A stretch of DNA of 64,000 bases. Source: Haloferax namakaokahaiae. Lineage in GTDB: Archaea > Halobacteriota > Halobacteria > Halobacteriales > Haloferacaceae. The notes beneath the pieces are model-generated. The model searched no databases and was not told the DNA's origin. It worked only from the letters and a program-made list of their open reading frames with translations. Made by a program: the position numbers and the translations under genes. The stretch spans positions 992,001 through 1,056,000 of the forward strand of contig NZ_JBHTAA010000001.1 of NCBI RefSeq assembly GCF_042663225.1. The letters are read 5' to 3'. Positions 24,428 through 32,329 of this stretch are shown in pieces. Position 1 is the stretch's first letter. Every line of letters starts with the position of its first letter.

Positions 24428-25522
24428 TTAGAACCCGTCTTCCCACCGGAACGTGCCGTTGCGCTGGATGACCTCACCGTCGATTTCGATGCGCGAATCC
24501 TCGCTCATGTCCGTGATCATGTCCTTGTGGACGGCGGACTGGTTTCCTTCTTCACCCTCGGGAAGACACGCATCGTAGGCCCGGCCCACCGCGAGGTGGA
24601 TGGTATCGCCCATCTTCTCGTCGAAGAGGATGCTGTTCGTAAAGCGGTCGATGCCGCGGTTCATGCCGATGCCGAGTTCGCCCAGGTAGCGCGCGCCCTC
24701 GTCGGTCTCCAAGATGCTCGCTAACTCGTCTTCGCCGGCGTCCGCGGAGAAATCGACGACTTCGCCGTCTTCGAACGTGAGATGGACGTTCTCGACGCGG
24801 GCACCTTCGAGCGTCATCGGCACGTCGAAGAACACCTCGCCCTCGACGCTCGTCTCGACGGGGGCGGTAAAGACCTCACCCGACGGGAGGTTGTGCGAGT
24901 CGTAGGCGACCGAGGCCGCCGAGTTGACGGCGGTCCGCCCCTCGATGGACATCGTGAGGTCGGTGTGCTCTTTGACGATTCGGACTTCCGACCCGGCGTC
25001 GAGCGCCTCTTTCATCTTCGCCATCTCGTCGGCGAGTTCCTCCCAGTCGCGGAGGATGGCGTCGTAGACGAAGTCGGTGTACTCTTCGTAGGACATGCCC
25101 GCCTGCTGGGCGAGGGCGCGCGTCGGGTGAACGGTCGAAACCCAGTCGGTTTCCATGCGCGCCTCGCGGAGTTCGACCATCGCGCGGCCGTAGGCTTGCT
25201 TCGTCTCCGAGGGGATGTCCGCGGTGGCGGTGGTGTTGCGTGGCGCGCCCAAGAAGAGCACCGAGTCTGCCGCCTCGTACAGTGCGAGTTCGTGCTCCGG
25301 GAGTTCGAAGTCGCCGTCGTGCGCGAGCAGGTACGCGCGTTGAACCTCTTCGGAGGCGTACGTCGTGACGACGTTCGCGCCGCGTTCGCCCAGCGCGTCT
25401 GCGACGGCGACCGCCAGGTCGTGTGCGCCCTCACCGACCGAGACGACCACGTCGTCACCGGACTCGATTCGCGCGCTCCACTCGACGAGCACCTCGGCGT
25501 GCTCGGAGATTCGTTCGTCCAT
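24428..25522 (-). CDS. M29-family (AmpS/AmpII-like) aminopeptidase
   Basis: This 364-residue cytoplasmic metallo-aminopeptidase is of the thermophilic M29 type. Family regions include LTMSIEGRTAVNSAASVAYDS in the middle and metal-ligand segments GEVFTAPVETSVEG, LGELGIGMNRGIDR, GDTIHLAVGRAY and SAVHKDMITDM. The conserved Glu, His and Asp ligands are all present by eye. It would trim N-terminal residues from peptides during protein turnover. A fragment of its 3' end is repeated 83 bases downstream (24332-24354). Confidence 0.9.
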   Translation of the reverse strand: MDERISEHAEVLVEWSARIESGDDVVVSVGEGAHDLAVAVADALGERGANVVTTYASEEVQRAYLLAHDGDFELPEHELALYEAADSVLFLGAPRNTTATADIPSETKQAYGRAMVELREARMETDWVSTVHPTRALAQQAGMSYEEYTDFVYDAILRDWEELADEMAKMKEALDAGSEVRIVKEHTDLTMSIEGRTAVNSAASVAYDSHNLPSGEVFTAPVETSVEGEVFFDVPMTLEGARVENVHLTFEDGEVVDFSADAGEDELASILETDEGARYLGELGIGMNRGIDRFTNSILFDEKMGDTIHLAVGRAYDACLPEGEEGNQSAVHKDMITDMSEDSRIEIDGEVIQRNGTFRWEDGF

Positions 25523-25622
25523 ACGCGCCCGTCGGGTGGGAGCGTAAAAACCTCCGCGACAAGGGGACGGCCCCGCGACCCGGACCGAAATCTTATCCTT
25601 CTACTCATGCCTCGTCGCCGAC

Positions 25623-26492
25623 GTGACAACTATCGCGCTCGCCACCGGGGCCGAGTTCCCCACGCTCATCGACGACGACGACTCGTTCGTCGCCGCACTC
25701 GAAGCGCACGGCGTGACGGTCGAACCCGCGGTCTGGTCGGACGAATCGGTCGAATGGAACGAGTTCGATGCTATCGTGATTCGCTCGACGTGGGGCTACT
25801 ACGAGCACGCCGAGGCGTTCGTCGCGTGGATAGACTCCCTGAAATCGGTGTCCACGCCGGTCTGGAACCACCCCGAGATGCTGCGGTGGAACACCCACAA
25901 GTTCTACCTCCGCGACCTCGCCGACCGCGGCGTCTCGACGCTCCCGACCGAGTACGTCGAACAGAACGAGGGAGTCTCACTCGAATCGGTCTTCGAGGAA
26001 CGGGACTGGGACGAACTCATCGTCAAACCCGCCGTCAGCGCGGGTGCGTTCGAGACGAAGCGAATCACGCACGACGAGCACGAGAGCGAGCAGTCGTGGG
26101 TCGATTCGCTCAATCAGTCTCACGATCTGTTAATTCAGGAGTTCGCACGCGAAATCACGGGGGGCGAGTGGTCGATCATCTTCTTCGGCGACGACTACAG
26201 CCACAGCGTCGTCAAGCGCCCGAAAGAAGGCGATTTCCGCGTCCAAGACGACTACGGCGGGAGCGTCCACGTCGAAGAACCGAGCGAGTCGCTTCGGGAG
26301 CAGGCTCGTGAGGTGCTCGACGCGGTCGAAGCCGAGACGGCCGAACGACCGCTGTACGCCCGAATCGACGGCGTCGAGCGCGACAGCGACTTCTGTCTGC
26401 TCGAAGCGGAACTCATCGAACCGGAGTTGTTCTTCAGGGTCGATTCGGAGGCGGGCGAGCGGTTCGCGGGCGAGATTCTCGACGCGCTCTGA
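25623..26492 (+). CDS. ATP-grasp (RimK-like) ligase
   Basis: This 289-residue protein belongs to the ATP-grasp fold, which joins an amino or other nucleophile to an acyl phosphate. It has HPEMLRWNTHKFYLRDLADRG at the B-domain entry, IVKPAVSAGAFET in the ATP-binding strand, LIQEFAREITGGEWSIIFF, and LLEAELIEPELFF as the metal loop. GTG at 25623 is the start: the region upstream is the divergent M29 promoter. The substrate (small peptide, cofactor or protein tail) is not deducible. Confidence 0.83.
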   Translation: MTTIALATGAEFPTLIDDDDSFVAALEAHGVTVEPAVWSDESVEWNEFDAIVIRSTWGYYEHAEAFVAWIDSLKSVSTPVWNHPEMLRWNTHKFYLRDLADRGVSTLPTEYVEQNEGVSLESVFEERDWDELIVKPAVSAGAFETKRITHDEHESEQSWVDSLNQSHDLLIQEFAREITGGEWSIIFFGDDYSHSVVKRPKEGDFRVQDDYGGSVHVEEPSESLREQAREVLDAVEAETAERPLYARIDGVERDSDFCLLEAELIEPELFFRVDSEAGERFAGEILDAL

Positions 26493-26542
26493 GCGACGGG
26501 GAAACCACAACCACTACCATCCCGGCAAGCGGAGTCGCTCGC

Positions 26543-27442
26543 ATGCAACTAGGCGTCATCGGACTCGGACGGATGGGCCAAATCGTCGTCGAGCGCGTGC
26601 TTGAGGCGGGCCACGAAGTCGTCGCGTTCGACCTCTCCCCAGAAGCAGTGGCGACGGCGGCCGACGTGGGTGCCGAACCCGCAGACAGCGTCGAAGACCT
26701 CGCCGACACGCTCGGCGACGACAAGCGAATCTGGTTGATGGTCCCCGCGGGCGACGCGGTGGACGCGACCCTAAATGACCTCGACCCCCACCTCGACGAG
26801 GACGACGTGGTCGTCGATGGCGGTAACTCGCACTTCGAAGCCTCGGTCCGCCGCGCCGAAGCCTGCTCTGCGGCGTATCTCGACTGCGGCACCTCCGGCG
26901 GTCCCGCCGGTGCCGAACTCGGCTTCTCGCTCATGGTCGGCGGTCCCGAGTGGGCCTACGACGAGATGACGCCCGTCTTCGACGCCGTCGCCACCGGCCC
27001 GGCGGGCCACGACCGCATGGGTCCCGCCGGCTCCGGCCACTACGTGAAGATGGTCCACAACGGCGTCGAGTACGTCCTCATGCAGGCCTACGGCGAAGGC
27101 TTCGAACTCCTCGCCGAGGGTCGCTACGACCTGGATTTAGAGGCGGTCGCGCGCACGTGGAACAACGGCGCGGTGATTCGTTCGTGGCTCCTCGAACTCT
27201 GCGAAGAAGCGTTCCGCGAGGAAGGCTCCGACCTCGGCGACGTGGACGACCACATCGCCGGCGGTTCGACGGGTACGTGGACCGTCCAAGAGGCACTCGA
27301 ACAGGAAGTGCCGGTGCCGCTCATCTACCAGTCGCTCGCCGAACGCTTCGGGTCGCGCGCCGAAGAGCGCTTCTCTCGTCGCCTCGCCAATCGCCTCCGT
27401 TACGGCTTCGGTCGTCACGAAGTCGCCCGGAAAGACGACTAA
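26543..27442 (+). CDS. gnd: 6-phosphogluconate dehydrogenase, decarboxylating (short, NAD-type)
   Basis: This 299-residue enzyme oxidises 6-phosphogluconate to ribulose 5-phosphate, the second oxidative step of the pentose phosphate route. It has the Rossmann loop GVIGLGRMG, the substrate segment DGGNSHFEASVRRAE, GTSGGPAGAELGFSLMVGG and the catalytic Lys-Asn in KMVHNGVEYVLMQAY. The length is that of short (GntZ/YqeC-like) enzymes, about 300 residues, not the 470-residue bacterial form. Haloferax is known to use such an enzyme with a separate glucose-6-phosphate dehydrogenase. It starts 50 bases after the ATP-grasp stop. Confidence 0.92.
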   Translation: MQLGVIGLGRMGQIVVERVLEAGHEVVAFDLSPEAVATAADVGAEPADSVEDLADTLGDDKRIWLMVPAGDAVDATLNDLDPHLDEDDVVVDGGNSHFEASVRRAEACSAAYLDCGTSGGPAGAELGFSLMVGGPEWAYDEMTPVFDAVATGPAGHDRMGPAGSGHYVKMVHNGVEYVLMQAYGEGFELLAEGRYDLDLEAVARTWNNGAVIRSWLLELCEEAFREEGSDLGDVDDHIAGGSTGTWTVQEALEQEVPVPLIYQSLAERFGSRAEERFSRRLANRLRYGFGRHEVARKDD

Positions 27443-27559
27443 CGCGGTCGGAGCGCCGTCAGACTGGCGAATTCTCTGAGTATTTTCCACATCGAACTCG
27501 CGGCGAGCGCCGCCGACACAATCACAATTTCCTTAACCCCTCACTCCAAATCTGCGACT

Positions 27560-28144
27560 ATGTCGTACATCAGCTTGGTGGGTGTCGGGGCTGGCGCGGC
27601 CCTGGCGCTTCTCGCCGTCGCCCTGCACCTCTCGAAAGGGACCGGCTGGGAGCCGACCGCCGACATCTCGCAGGAGGTTCTCGAGCGACGCGCGGCGACC
27701 GTTCCGGCGACCGACTTCCCCGAACCGATGAACCGCTCTATCGGCGGCGGAGCCGTCGCTGGCGCAGTCGCGGGCGGCGCAGAGGGTGCCGAACTCGAAG
27801 AAGGCGAAGCCGAGGAAGAAGAGCCGAGCCCGGCGGACATGCCCGAAGACGAAATCGAGTACTTCGAAGTCGAGTTCGCCAAACAGGGGACGACCATCGA
27901 GCTTGCGAGCAACGAGACCATCCTCGACCAGGGTGAAGACGAAGGGATGGACCTCCCGTACGCCTGCCGTCAGGGCCAGTGTGTCTCTTGTTCCGCGAAG
28001 ATTACCGACGGACCAGCAGAAGAGTACGTCACGCACTTCAAGCAAGAGACCCTCTCCGACGACGAGATGGAGAAAGGGTACACACTCACCTGTGTGGCCT
28101 ACCCGAAAGCCGACTTCACCATCGAGACCGGCGAAGCACCGTAA
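27560..28144 (+). CDS. Membrane-anchored plant-type 2Fe-2S ferredoxin
   Basis: This 194-residue protein has one N-terminal transmembrane helix (about 4-24), a Gly/Glu-rich linker and a [2Fe-2S] domain at the C-terminus. The ligands are Cys136, Cys141, Cys144 and Cys178, in the order C-x4-C-x2-C-x33-C, with YACRQGQCVSC and YTLTCVAYP. The linker and an extra acidic region are typical of halophilic ferredoxins. It should bring electrons to a membrane-bound or near-membrane partner. The gene starts 117 bases after the gnd stop, with an AT-rich patch upstream. Confidence 0.9.
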   Translation: MSYISLVGVGAGAALALLAVALHLSKGTGWEPTADISQEVLERRAATVPATDFPEPMNRSIGGGAVAGAVAGGAEGAELEEGEAEEEEPSPADMPEDEIEYFEVEFAKQGTTIELASNETILDQGEDEGMDLPYACRQGQCVSCSAKITDGPAEEYVTHFKQETLSDDEMEKGYTLTCVAYPKADFTIETGEAP

Positions 28145-28370
28145 CGGAACGACCCACCACTCGTTTTTCTCTCCCACTGGCTGAGTCGCCACGCGCAGTC
28201 TTCGTTTCGAATCTTCGAATCTAACCCCGAGATTCGAGTGTCGCTCTCCAGTCGCCGACTGCGCCCGCCCAAAATCTCCTGCTCACACTTGCTTCGAATC
28301 CCCCGACTGCGGCCGGACCTTCCACGAATATCGACGCTTTCAAACGGTCGCCGCGTGTTTCACATCGTCA
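28145..28370. other. Intergenic region without a gene
   Basis: A T-run after the ferredoxin stop (28164-28169) may terminate its transcript. The rest has a C-rich, polypyrimidine character with no hairpin or open frame that I can support. Confidence 0.4.
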
Positions 28371-29837
28371 GTGTCTGTCCCCGAAGGAGGTTCGCTGACC
28401 GAAGGCGACCTCAAACGTCCAATGTTCGCACTGGCGTGGCCGATTATCGTCACCGAACTCCTCCAGGTGGCGTACAACCTCGCCGACACCGTCTGGCTCG
28501 GCCGCCTCTCGACCGACGCCGTCGCCGCCATCAGCCTCGCGTTTCCGCTCATCTTCCTGCTCATCTCCGTCGGTGGCGGCTTCACCGTCGCCGGGAGCAC
28601 GCTCGTCGCCCAGTACACCGGCGCGAAAAGCGAAGGCTCCGCGGGGACCGTCGCCGGCCAAACCCTCACGTTCATCACCCTGATTGCGATTACCGTCGGC
28701 ATTATCGGCTTTTTCGCCACCGACGCGATGCTCGCAATCCTTCCGAGTTCGCCCGCCACCGCCGGCCAAGTCATCCCCCTCGCCGGTGATTACATGCGCA
28801 TCTTCTTCCTCGGGATGCCCTTTCTCTTCGGCTTCTTCGTCTTCTCGTCGCTGATGCGTGGCTACGGCAACACCCGCGCGCCGATGATTGTGATGTTCAT
28901 CAGCGTCCTCATCAACGTCATCATCGACCCGGTGTTCATCTTCGGCTTCGAGGCGAACCCGCTCTTCGAGATGCTCGGTCTCACCGGTCTCGAAGCGAGC
29001 CTATTCGCCTCGACTGGATTCGAGGGCTTCGGCGTCGCTGGCGCGGCATACGCGACGGTTCTCTCACGAGCAGTCGCCACGTTCATCGGCATCTACATCA
29101 TCTTCGGCACCTCCGCCGGTCCCGACGTGACGCTCGCGGACTTCCGCCCACAGTTCGAGTTCATCAAGAAAATCATCGACATCGGCGTCCCGAGCGCCAT
29201 CGAGCAGTCCGCGACGGCACTCGGGTTTATCACCCTCACCGCGATGGTCGTCACGTTCGCCCCCGAAGTCGTCGCCGCGTTCGGTCTCGGCAATCGGCTC
29301 ACCTCGCTCGTGTTCCTCCCCGCACTCGGTCTCGGCCGAGCGACCAACACCATCGTCGGCCAGAATCTCGGCGCACAGAAACCCGAACGCGCTGAGAGCG
29401 CCGTCTGGCTCGCCGCCAAAGTCGGCGCGAGCGTCATGGTCGTCACCGGCGTCATCGCCTACATCTTCGCCGAACCAGTCGTCGGCTTCTTCATCTCGAC
29501 GGGGACGGCCTCCGCCACCGAGACTATCGACCTCGGTGTGCAGTACATCCGTATCCGCGCCTTCGAGTTCGGCTTCATCGGCGTCTTGCAGGTCGTCCTC
29601 GGTGCCTACCGCGGAGCCGGAAACACGAAAACTGCACTCGGGTTCTCGCTGTTCGCACTCTGGCTCGGCCGTATCCCCATCGTCTACGTGCTCTCGTTCC
29701 AGTTCGGCTTCGCCGAAACCGGCATTTGGCTCGGGATGGCTATCGGGCAGATTCTCGGTGCGATTGCGGCCACGCTGTGGTTCACCCGCGGCACGTGGAA
29801 ACAGAGCGTCATCGAGAGCGAACCGGCACCCGCCTAA
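28371..29837 (+). CDS. MATE-family multidrug and toxin efflux transporter
   Basis: This 488-residue inner-membrane transporter has 12 predicted helices in two similar halves. Conserved regions: MFALAWPIIVTELLQVAYNLADTVWLG (helix 1), AGSTLVAQYTGAKSEG, and in the second half GVPSAIEQSATALGF and RATNTIVGQNLGAQKPERA. It would exchange cations for drugs or metabolites. GTG at 28371 gives a normal start; the first hydrophobic residue follows at 18. The C-terminus is short and soluble. The substrate is not known. Confidence 0.9.
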   Translation: MSVPEGGSLTEGDLKRPMFALAWPIIVTELLQVAYNLADTVWLGRLSTDAVAAISLAFPLIFLLISVGGGFTVAGSTLVAQYTGAKSEGSAGTVAGQTLTFITLIAITVGIIGFFATDAMLAILPSSPATAGQVIPLAGDYMRIFFLGMPFLFGFFVFSSLMRGYGNTRAPMIVMFISVLINVIIDPVFIFGFEANPLFEMLGLTGLEASLFASTGFEGFGVAGAAYATVLSRAVATFIGIYIIFGTSAGPDVTLADFRPQFEFIKKIIDIGVPSAIEQSATALGFITLTAMVVTFAPEVVAAFGLGNRLTSLVFLPALGLGRATNTIVGQNLGAQKPERAESAVWLAAKVGASVMVVTGVIAYIFAEPVVGFFISTGTASATETIDLGVQYIRIRAFEFGFIGVLQVVLGAYRGAGNTKTALGFSLFALWLGRIPIVYVLSFQFGFAETGIWLGMAIGQILGAIAATLWFTRGTWKQSVIESEPAPA

Positions 29838-29890
29838 TCGACCGGCGACGGTACGCTTTTACGTCGGTATCGTGTATCAGTTTTCGCTGA

Positions 29891-29963
29891 GGGCCCATAG
29901 CTCAGTGGACAGAGTGCTTGGTTCCGGACCAAGATGTCGCGGGTTCAAATCCCGTTGGGTCCG
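29891..29963 (+). tRNA. tRNA-Arg (anticodon CCG)
   Basis: The 73-base cloverleaf starts GGGCCCA and ends TGGGTCC plus a G discriminator, so the seven-pair acceptor arm closes with one G-U pair. The anticodon loop holds TTCCGGA, which reads CGG codons. The T arm has GGTTCAAATCC. No CCA is encoded. The 3' end (T arm and acceptor) is the source of the repeats at 30046, 30121, 31071, 32330, 33700 and 33766, so this gene is the integration target of the island downstream. Confidence 0.95.
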
Positions 29964-29998
29964 CTATTCTATCACGAACGAAGTGAGTGTAGAATAGC
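29963..29998 (+). terminator. Hairpin just after the tRNA
   Basis: A nine-pair perfect inverted repeat (GCTATTCTA / TAGAATAGC, 29963-29971 with 29990-29998) starts on the discriminator base. It could end the tRNA transcript or be part of a recombination site. The loop contains a GAACGAAG sequence that recurs nearby. Confidence 0.5.
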
Positions 29999-30003
29999 AA
30001 CAG

Positions 30004-30062
30004 CCAACGGATTTGAATCAGGGAGCGAACGAAGTGAGTGACTGAGGTTCAAATCCCGTTGG
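30004..30062. repeat. Inverted copy of tRNA T-arm pairing with direct copy
   Basis: CCAACGGATTTGAA at 30004-30017 is the reverse complement of the tRNA T-arm end apart from one missing base. It pairs with the direct copy at 30048-30062 to form a 14-pair hairpin with one bulge and a 30-base loop. The inverted half suggests a past inversion or a foldback structure. Confidence 0.6.
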
Positions 30063-30067
30063 GTCCG
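30046..30067 (+). repeat. tRNA-Arg 3' end copy 1 (22 bp, exact)
   Basis: These 22 bases are identical to tRNA positions 29942-29963, i.e. the T arm, acceptor strand and discriminator. It is the longest copy in the array, probably the original duplicated attachment site. Confidence 0.9.
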
Positions 30068-30120
30068 TTCGCTTCGCTCACTCCCCCAACGTACTCACAC
30101 TCGCTACTGCTCGCGTGAGT

Positions 30121-30133
30121 CCCGTTGGGTCCG
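30121..30133 (+). repeat. tRNA-Arg 3' end copy 2 (att-like), left end of module 1
   Basis: CCCGTTGGGTCCG is identical to the last 13 bases of the tRNA gene including the discriminator. It is followed by the conserved left end that module 3 also has. Confidence 0.9.
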
Positions 30134-30209
30134 TACATTTCTGGAACGCTTTAGAACCAAAGAGCGAGTGCTGTAGCTATCGAATCATACATTTTCTCCA
30201 GACAGAGTC

Positions 30210-30226
30210 CGTCACGTAGCATGACG
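30210..30226. promoter_or_regulatory. 17-bp palindrome, left end of module 1
   Basis: CGTCACGTAGCATGACG is an inverted repeat with one mismatch, 89 bases inside the att copy and 72 before the ATG. The same element stands at the same place in module 3. Confidence 0.65.
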
Positions 30227-30297
30227 AATTCACTGACGATATTAAGCACACACAGTACAGCAGTACACTCATTACATCAGCACGTCTATTTCACCGT

Positions 30298-30669
30298 ATG
30301 CCCGTGAGTATCGACGACTTCGAGTCCGGCGACCTCCCACGAGGACCAAGCGTCCCCGAGCAGGTGGTCACGTATCTCTACACCCACAGTGACCAAGCGT
30401 TCACGCGCTCCGAGATTGCGACAGCAATCAGTGAAGACCCGAACACAGTCGGCACTGCACTCTCTCGTCTCAAGGGCCGAAGCCTCGTTCGACACAAGGG
30501 CGAGTTCTGGGCGATTACAGACGACGAAGAACGTGTCGCCGCCGCATACGACCTCCACACGACGAGCGGACGACTCGACAACGAGGATGGCGGCATCGAC
30601 CCCGATGAGTGGGACTCAGTAGCACCAGAGACCCCGCATCCGAGCGAACGAGACGAGGACGAACAATAG
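30298..30669 (+). CDS. Winged-helix (MarR-like) putative antitoxin, module 1
   Basis: This 123-residue protein has a winged-helix core: VPEQVVTYLYTHSDQAFTRSEIATAISEDPNTVGTALSRLKGRSLV (about 22-66). A C-terminal acidic tail (DNEDGGIDPDEWDSV and beyond) could wrap a basic toxin surface, as in many antitoxins. The stop lies directly before the ATG of the PemK-like gene, so the two are co-translated. Antitoxins of this kind repress their own promoter. The role is inferred from gene order; haloarchaea often carry such wHTH-PemK pairs. Confidence 0.72.
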   Translation: MPVSIDDFESGDLPRGPSVPEQVVTYLYTHSDQAFTRSEIATAISEDPNTVGTALSRLKGRSLVRHKGEFWAITDDEERVAAAYDLHTTSGRLDNEDGGIDPDEWDSVAPETPHPSERDEDEQ

Positions 30670-30999
30670 ATGCAGCCAGACCGCGGTGATATCGTTCGAA
30701 GTTCTGACCCGTTCAAATTCGGAGACGACCGGCAGCGGCCGTGGCTTATCGTCAACAACGACACCCATCCGTTCGGCGACCAGCAGTACATCGCTGTCGC
30801 CATCTCGACGAAAGAATACGGTGACTCACTATCACTCACAGATGACCTGTGGGAGGTCGGCAGCGTCCCGCGAGAGTCGTTTGTCTCGCCGTGGGCAGTT
30901 CACTCTCCTCGAAAAGAAGACTTCGTGGCGTGGCAGGGTCGAGTCGAAGACGCGTTTGTAGACAGGGTTGTCGAGCAAGTCGAAGGTTATCTTAGATAG
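30670..30999 (+). CDS. PemK/MazF-family toxin, module 1
   Basis: This 109-residue protein has the family start RGDIVRSSDPFKF, RQRPWLIVNNDTHPFGD and a strand with YIAVAISTKEY, matching the SH3-like barrel of PemK/MazF sequence-specific mRNA endoribonucleases. It lies directly downstream of the wHTH gene. The C-terminus ends in a helix (RVVEQVEGYL). Actual RNase activity is not shown by sequence. A T-run follows the stop and then the conserved right end of the cassette. Confidence 0.78.
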   Translation: MQPDRGDIVRSSDPFKFGDDRQRPWLIVNNDTHPFGDQQYIAVAISTKEYGDSLSLTDDLWEVGSVPRESFVSPWAVHSPRKEDFVAWQGRVEDAFVDRVVEQVEGYLR

Positions 31000-31049
31000 T
31001 TTTAGACTGTGTCCCTAATCGCCAGACAACACCCCGATTAAAACAATTC

Positions 31050-31066
31050 TGTCACAGCCTATGACG
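31050..31066. promoter_or_regulatory. 17-bp palindrome, right end of module 1
   Basis: TGTCACAGCCTATGACG matches the left palindrome pattern (YGTCACRNNNYRTGRCG) and ends 4 bases before the att copy, the same spacing as in module 3. Confidence 0.6.
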
Positions 31067-31070
31067 CATT

Positions 31071-31083
31071 CCCGTTGGGTCCG
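31071..31083 (+). repeat. tRNA-Arg 3' end copy 3, boundary of modules 1 and 2
   Basis: It is identical to the last 13 bases of the tRNA gene and preceded by CATT, as is the copy at 33700. Confidence 0.9.
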
Positions 31084-31097
31084 TCATTTTCTAAAAC

Positions 31098-31110
31098 CGC
31101 ATATTCAACG
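31098..31110. repeat. Inverted repeat, left half, of module 2
   Basis: CGCATATTCAACG here matches the reverse complement of 32261-32273 at 12 of 13 bases. It may be a terminal recognition site of this module. Confidence 0.45.
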
Positions 31111-31144
31111 CATAGAGGCCCCAGAAAGCCCCTCAACAATTCAA

Positions 31145-31171
31145 CGAACGAACTGCCGTAGAGTTCGTTCG
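31145..31171 (-). terminator. Hairpin after the TumE-like gene
   Basis: CGAACGAAC and GTTCGTTCG form a perfect nine-pair stem with a nine-base loop, 14 bases past the stop on the minus strand. It is the likely end of the module 2 transcript. Confidence 0.6.
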
Positions 31172-31184
31172 TCTCCATCTCCAC

Positions 31185-31625
31185 CTACTCCATCATAAGT
31201 TCCGGCAGTCGCTCCTGAAACAACCTATCGAGAACCGTCCACAGAATCTCCGTCGGAATCTGCTTCTCAAACTGAGCCGCCTCGTGATTGGTCTCTTTTT
31301 CGTCGGGCAAATAATACTGGAAGTGAACCTCCCCGAGTTCAGGATGGTCGTCGTCACGATGCCATCCGCAATTGAACCCTGTACTCGGGTCTACGTAATG
31401 AATCCGAAATTGCGACTCATCTCCGACGAACCGCCACTCGACGTCAAGCGTCGGCGGTTCTGGCCCAGTCGTCGGCACGACTCGATTTGGGTCAATCTGC
31501 GCTTGGATGAACTTCTTGACGATGCTGTCCGGTTCGTAGGACACCGAGGTGACCGCAGGATGTCGCTGCAGGACATCTTTCAATCCTTCGTAGACCGAGC
31601 TGTCGATAGTTCCTGATAGCCCCAT
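31185..31625 (-). CDS. TumE-like putative toxin, module 2
   Basis: This 146-residue protein has alternating strands with several aromatic and His residues: LDVEWRFVGDESQFRIHYVD, GFNCGWHRDDDHPEL and VHFQYYL (about 62-110), then a helix at the C-terminus. The order (strand, HY, W-x-R-x-DD-H, HF) resembles archaeal TumE/DUF6516-type toxins that sit beside DUF7342-like HTH proteins. The ATG at 31623-31625 starts 4 bases past the stop of the upstream gene. The toxin role is inferred from pairing and pattern, not proven. Confidence 0.55.
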   Translation of the reverse strand: MGLSGTIDSSVYEGLKDVLQRHPAVTSVSYEPDSIVKKFIQAQIDPNRVVPTTGPEPPTLDVEWRFVGDESQFRIHYVDPSTGFNCGWHRDDDHPELGEVHFQYYLPDEKETNHEAAQFEKQIPTEILWTVLDRLFQERLPELMME

Positions 31626-31629
31626 TTGG

Positions 31630-32145
31630 TCACGCGGAGATAGAGTCTCGTTTGGTCGCCCAATCGTACTCGTTGAGCGCCGCTCGAACGACCGGGATGC
31701 GGTCAGCGAGGTGTTCCCACTCGCTGGCGACCTCTCGCCGCGTCTCGACTTCGTCAGCGTCGTCGAGGTCGGCGATACTCGCTCGAAGTTCACCCGGCGT
31801 CTCGACGTCGTACGACTGCTTCCAGTCCGTAATCTTGCTCCGCATCGAGTCGAGGGCGCTCGTCAACTCTTCACGGCTGTGTTCCCGCTGGAGTGCCGCG
31901 ACCTCGCGATAAGTCGCCATGAGTTGGTCAACGCAGTAGAGCGTCTGGTCGCCTTGTTCGATTTTCCGAAGGACGTTGTCCTCGACGAGTTGGTCGAGGT
32001 ACTTCTGTGCCGTCTTGACGGAGACTTCTGTCTCGTTTGCGACCCACGACGCGGTTCGAGGCGTTCGAAGCGTCCGGGCGGCAGCACGGATTCGCTCACC
32101 TCGGGTCATCGAAGCGTGGAGGTCGTTCCGGGTTTCGTCGGGCAT
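31630..32145 (-). CDS. DUF7342-like HTH protein, putative antitoxin, module 2
   Basis: This 171-residue protein has an N-terminal winged-helix core (MTRGERIRAAARTLRTPRTA, then WVANETEVSVKTAQKYLDQL), then a long helical region (100-165) likely to dimerise. I recognise the shape as haloarchaeal DUF7342. The ATG at 32143-32145 was chosen over an upstream in-frame start because a palindromic operator lies between them. It is first in a two-gene unit with the TumE-like gene. Confidence 0.7.
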   Translation of the reverse strand: MPDETRNDLHASMTRGERIRAAARTLRTPRTASWVANETEVSVKTAQKYLDQLVEDNVLRKIEQGDQTLYCVDQLMATYREVAALQREHSREELTSALDSMRSKITDWKQSYDVETPGELRASIADLDDADEVETRREVASEWEHLADRIPVVRAALNEYDWATKRDSISA

Positions 32146-32161
32146 ACTCAATTCTACGAGG

Positions 32162-32182
32162 TAGTGGAACATATATCCACTA
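32162..32182. promoter_or_regulatory. Operator palindrome over the promoter of module 2
   Basis: TAGTGGA-ACATATA-TCCACTA is a perfect 7-7-7 inverted repeat, 17-37 bases upstream of the ATG on the minus strand. Its spacer, ACATATA, is a TATA-like element, so binding of the HTH protein would block transcription. Confidence 0.6.
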
Positions 32183-32260
32183 GATTGGAAATATGAGTCT
32201 GACAAAGGACAGCGTTCGTCTGGCGAACGAAATGAATCCAAAATTGCGACCTATTGACCA

Positions 32261-32273
32261 CGTTGAAAATGCG
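32261..32273. repeat. Inverted repeat, right half, of module 2
   Basis: CGTTGAAAATGCG pairs in inverted sense with 31098-31110. Confidence 0.45.
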
Positions 32274-32329
32274 CCGTATAGCCCCTCAGCCACCCGAAAT
32301 ATAGACCCCGTTCGCCCACTGAACGAAAG

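Larger units (their letters stand above)
30121..31083 (+). mobile_element. Module 1: PemK/MazF-like toxin cassette
   Basis: The cassette is 963 bases from tRNA-end copy to tRNA-end copy. It holds one wHTH gene and one PemK-like gene on the plus strand. Its first 66 bases match the start of module 3 at about 62 positions, and its last about 70 bases also align with the end of module 3. The two genes themselves are not similar to those of module 3. Confidence 0.75.
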
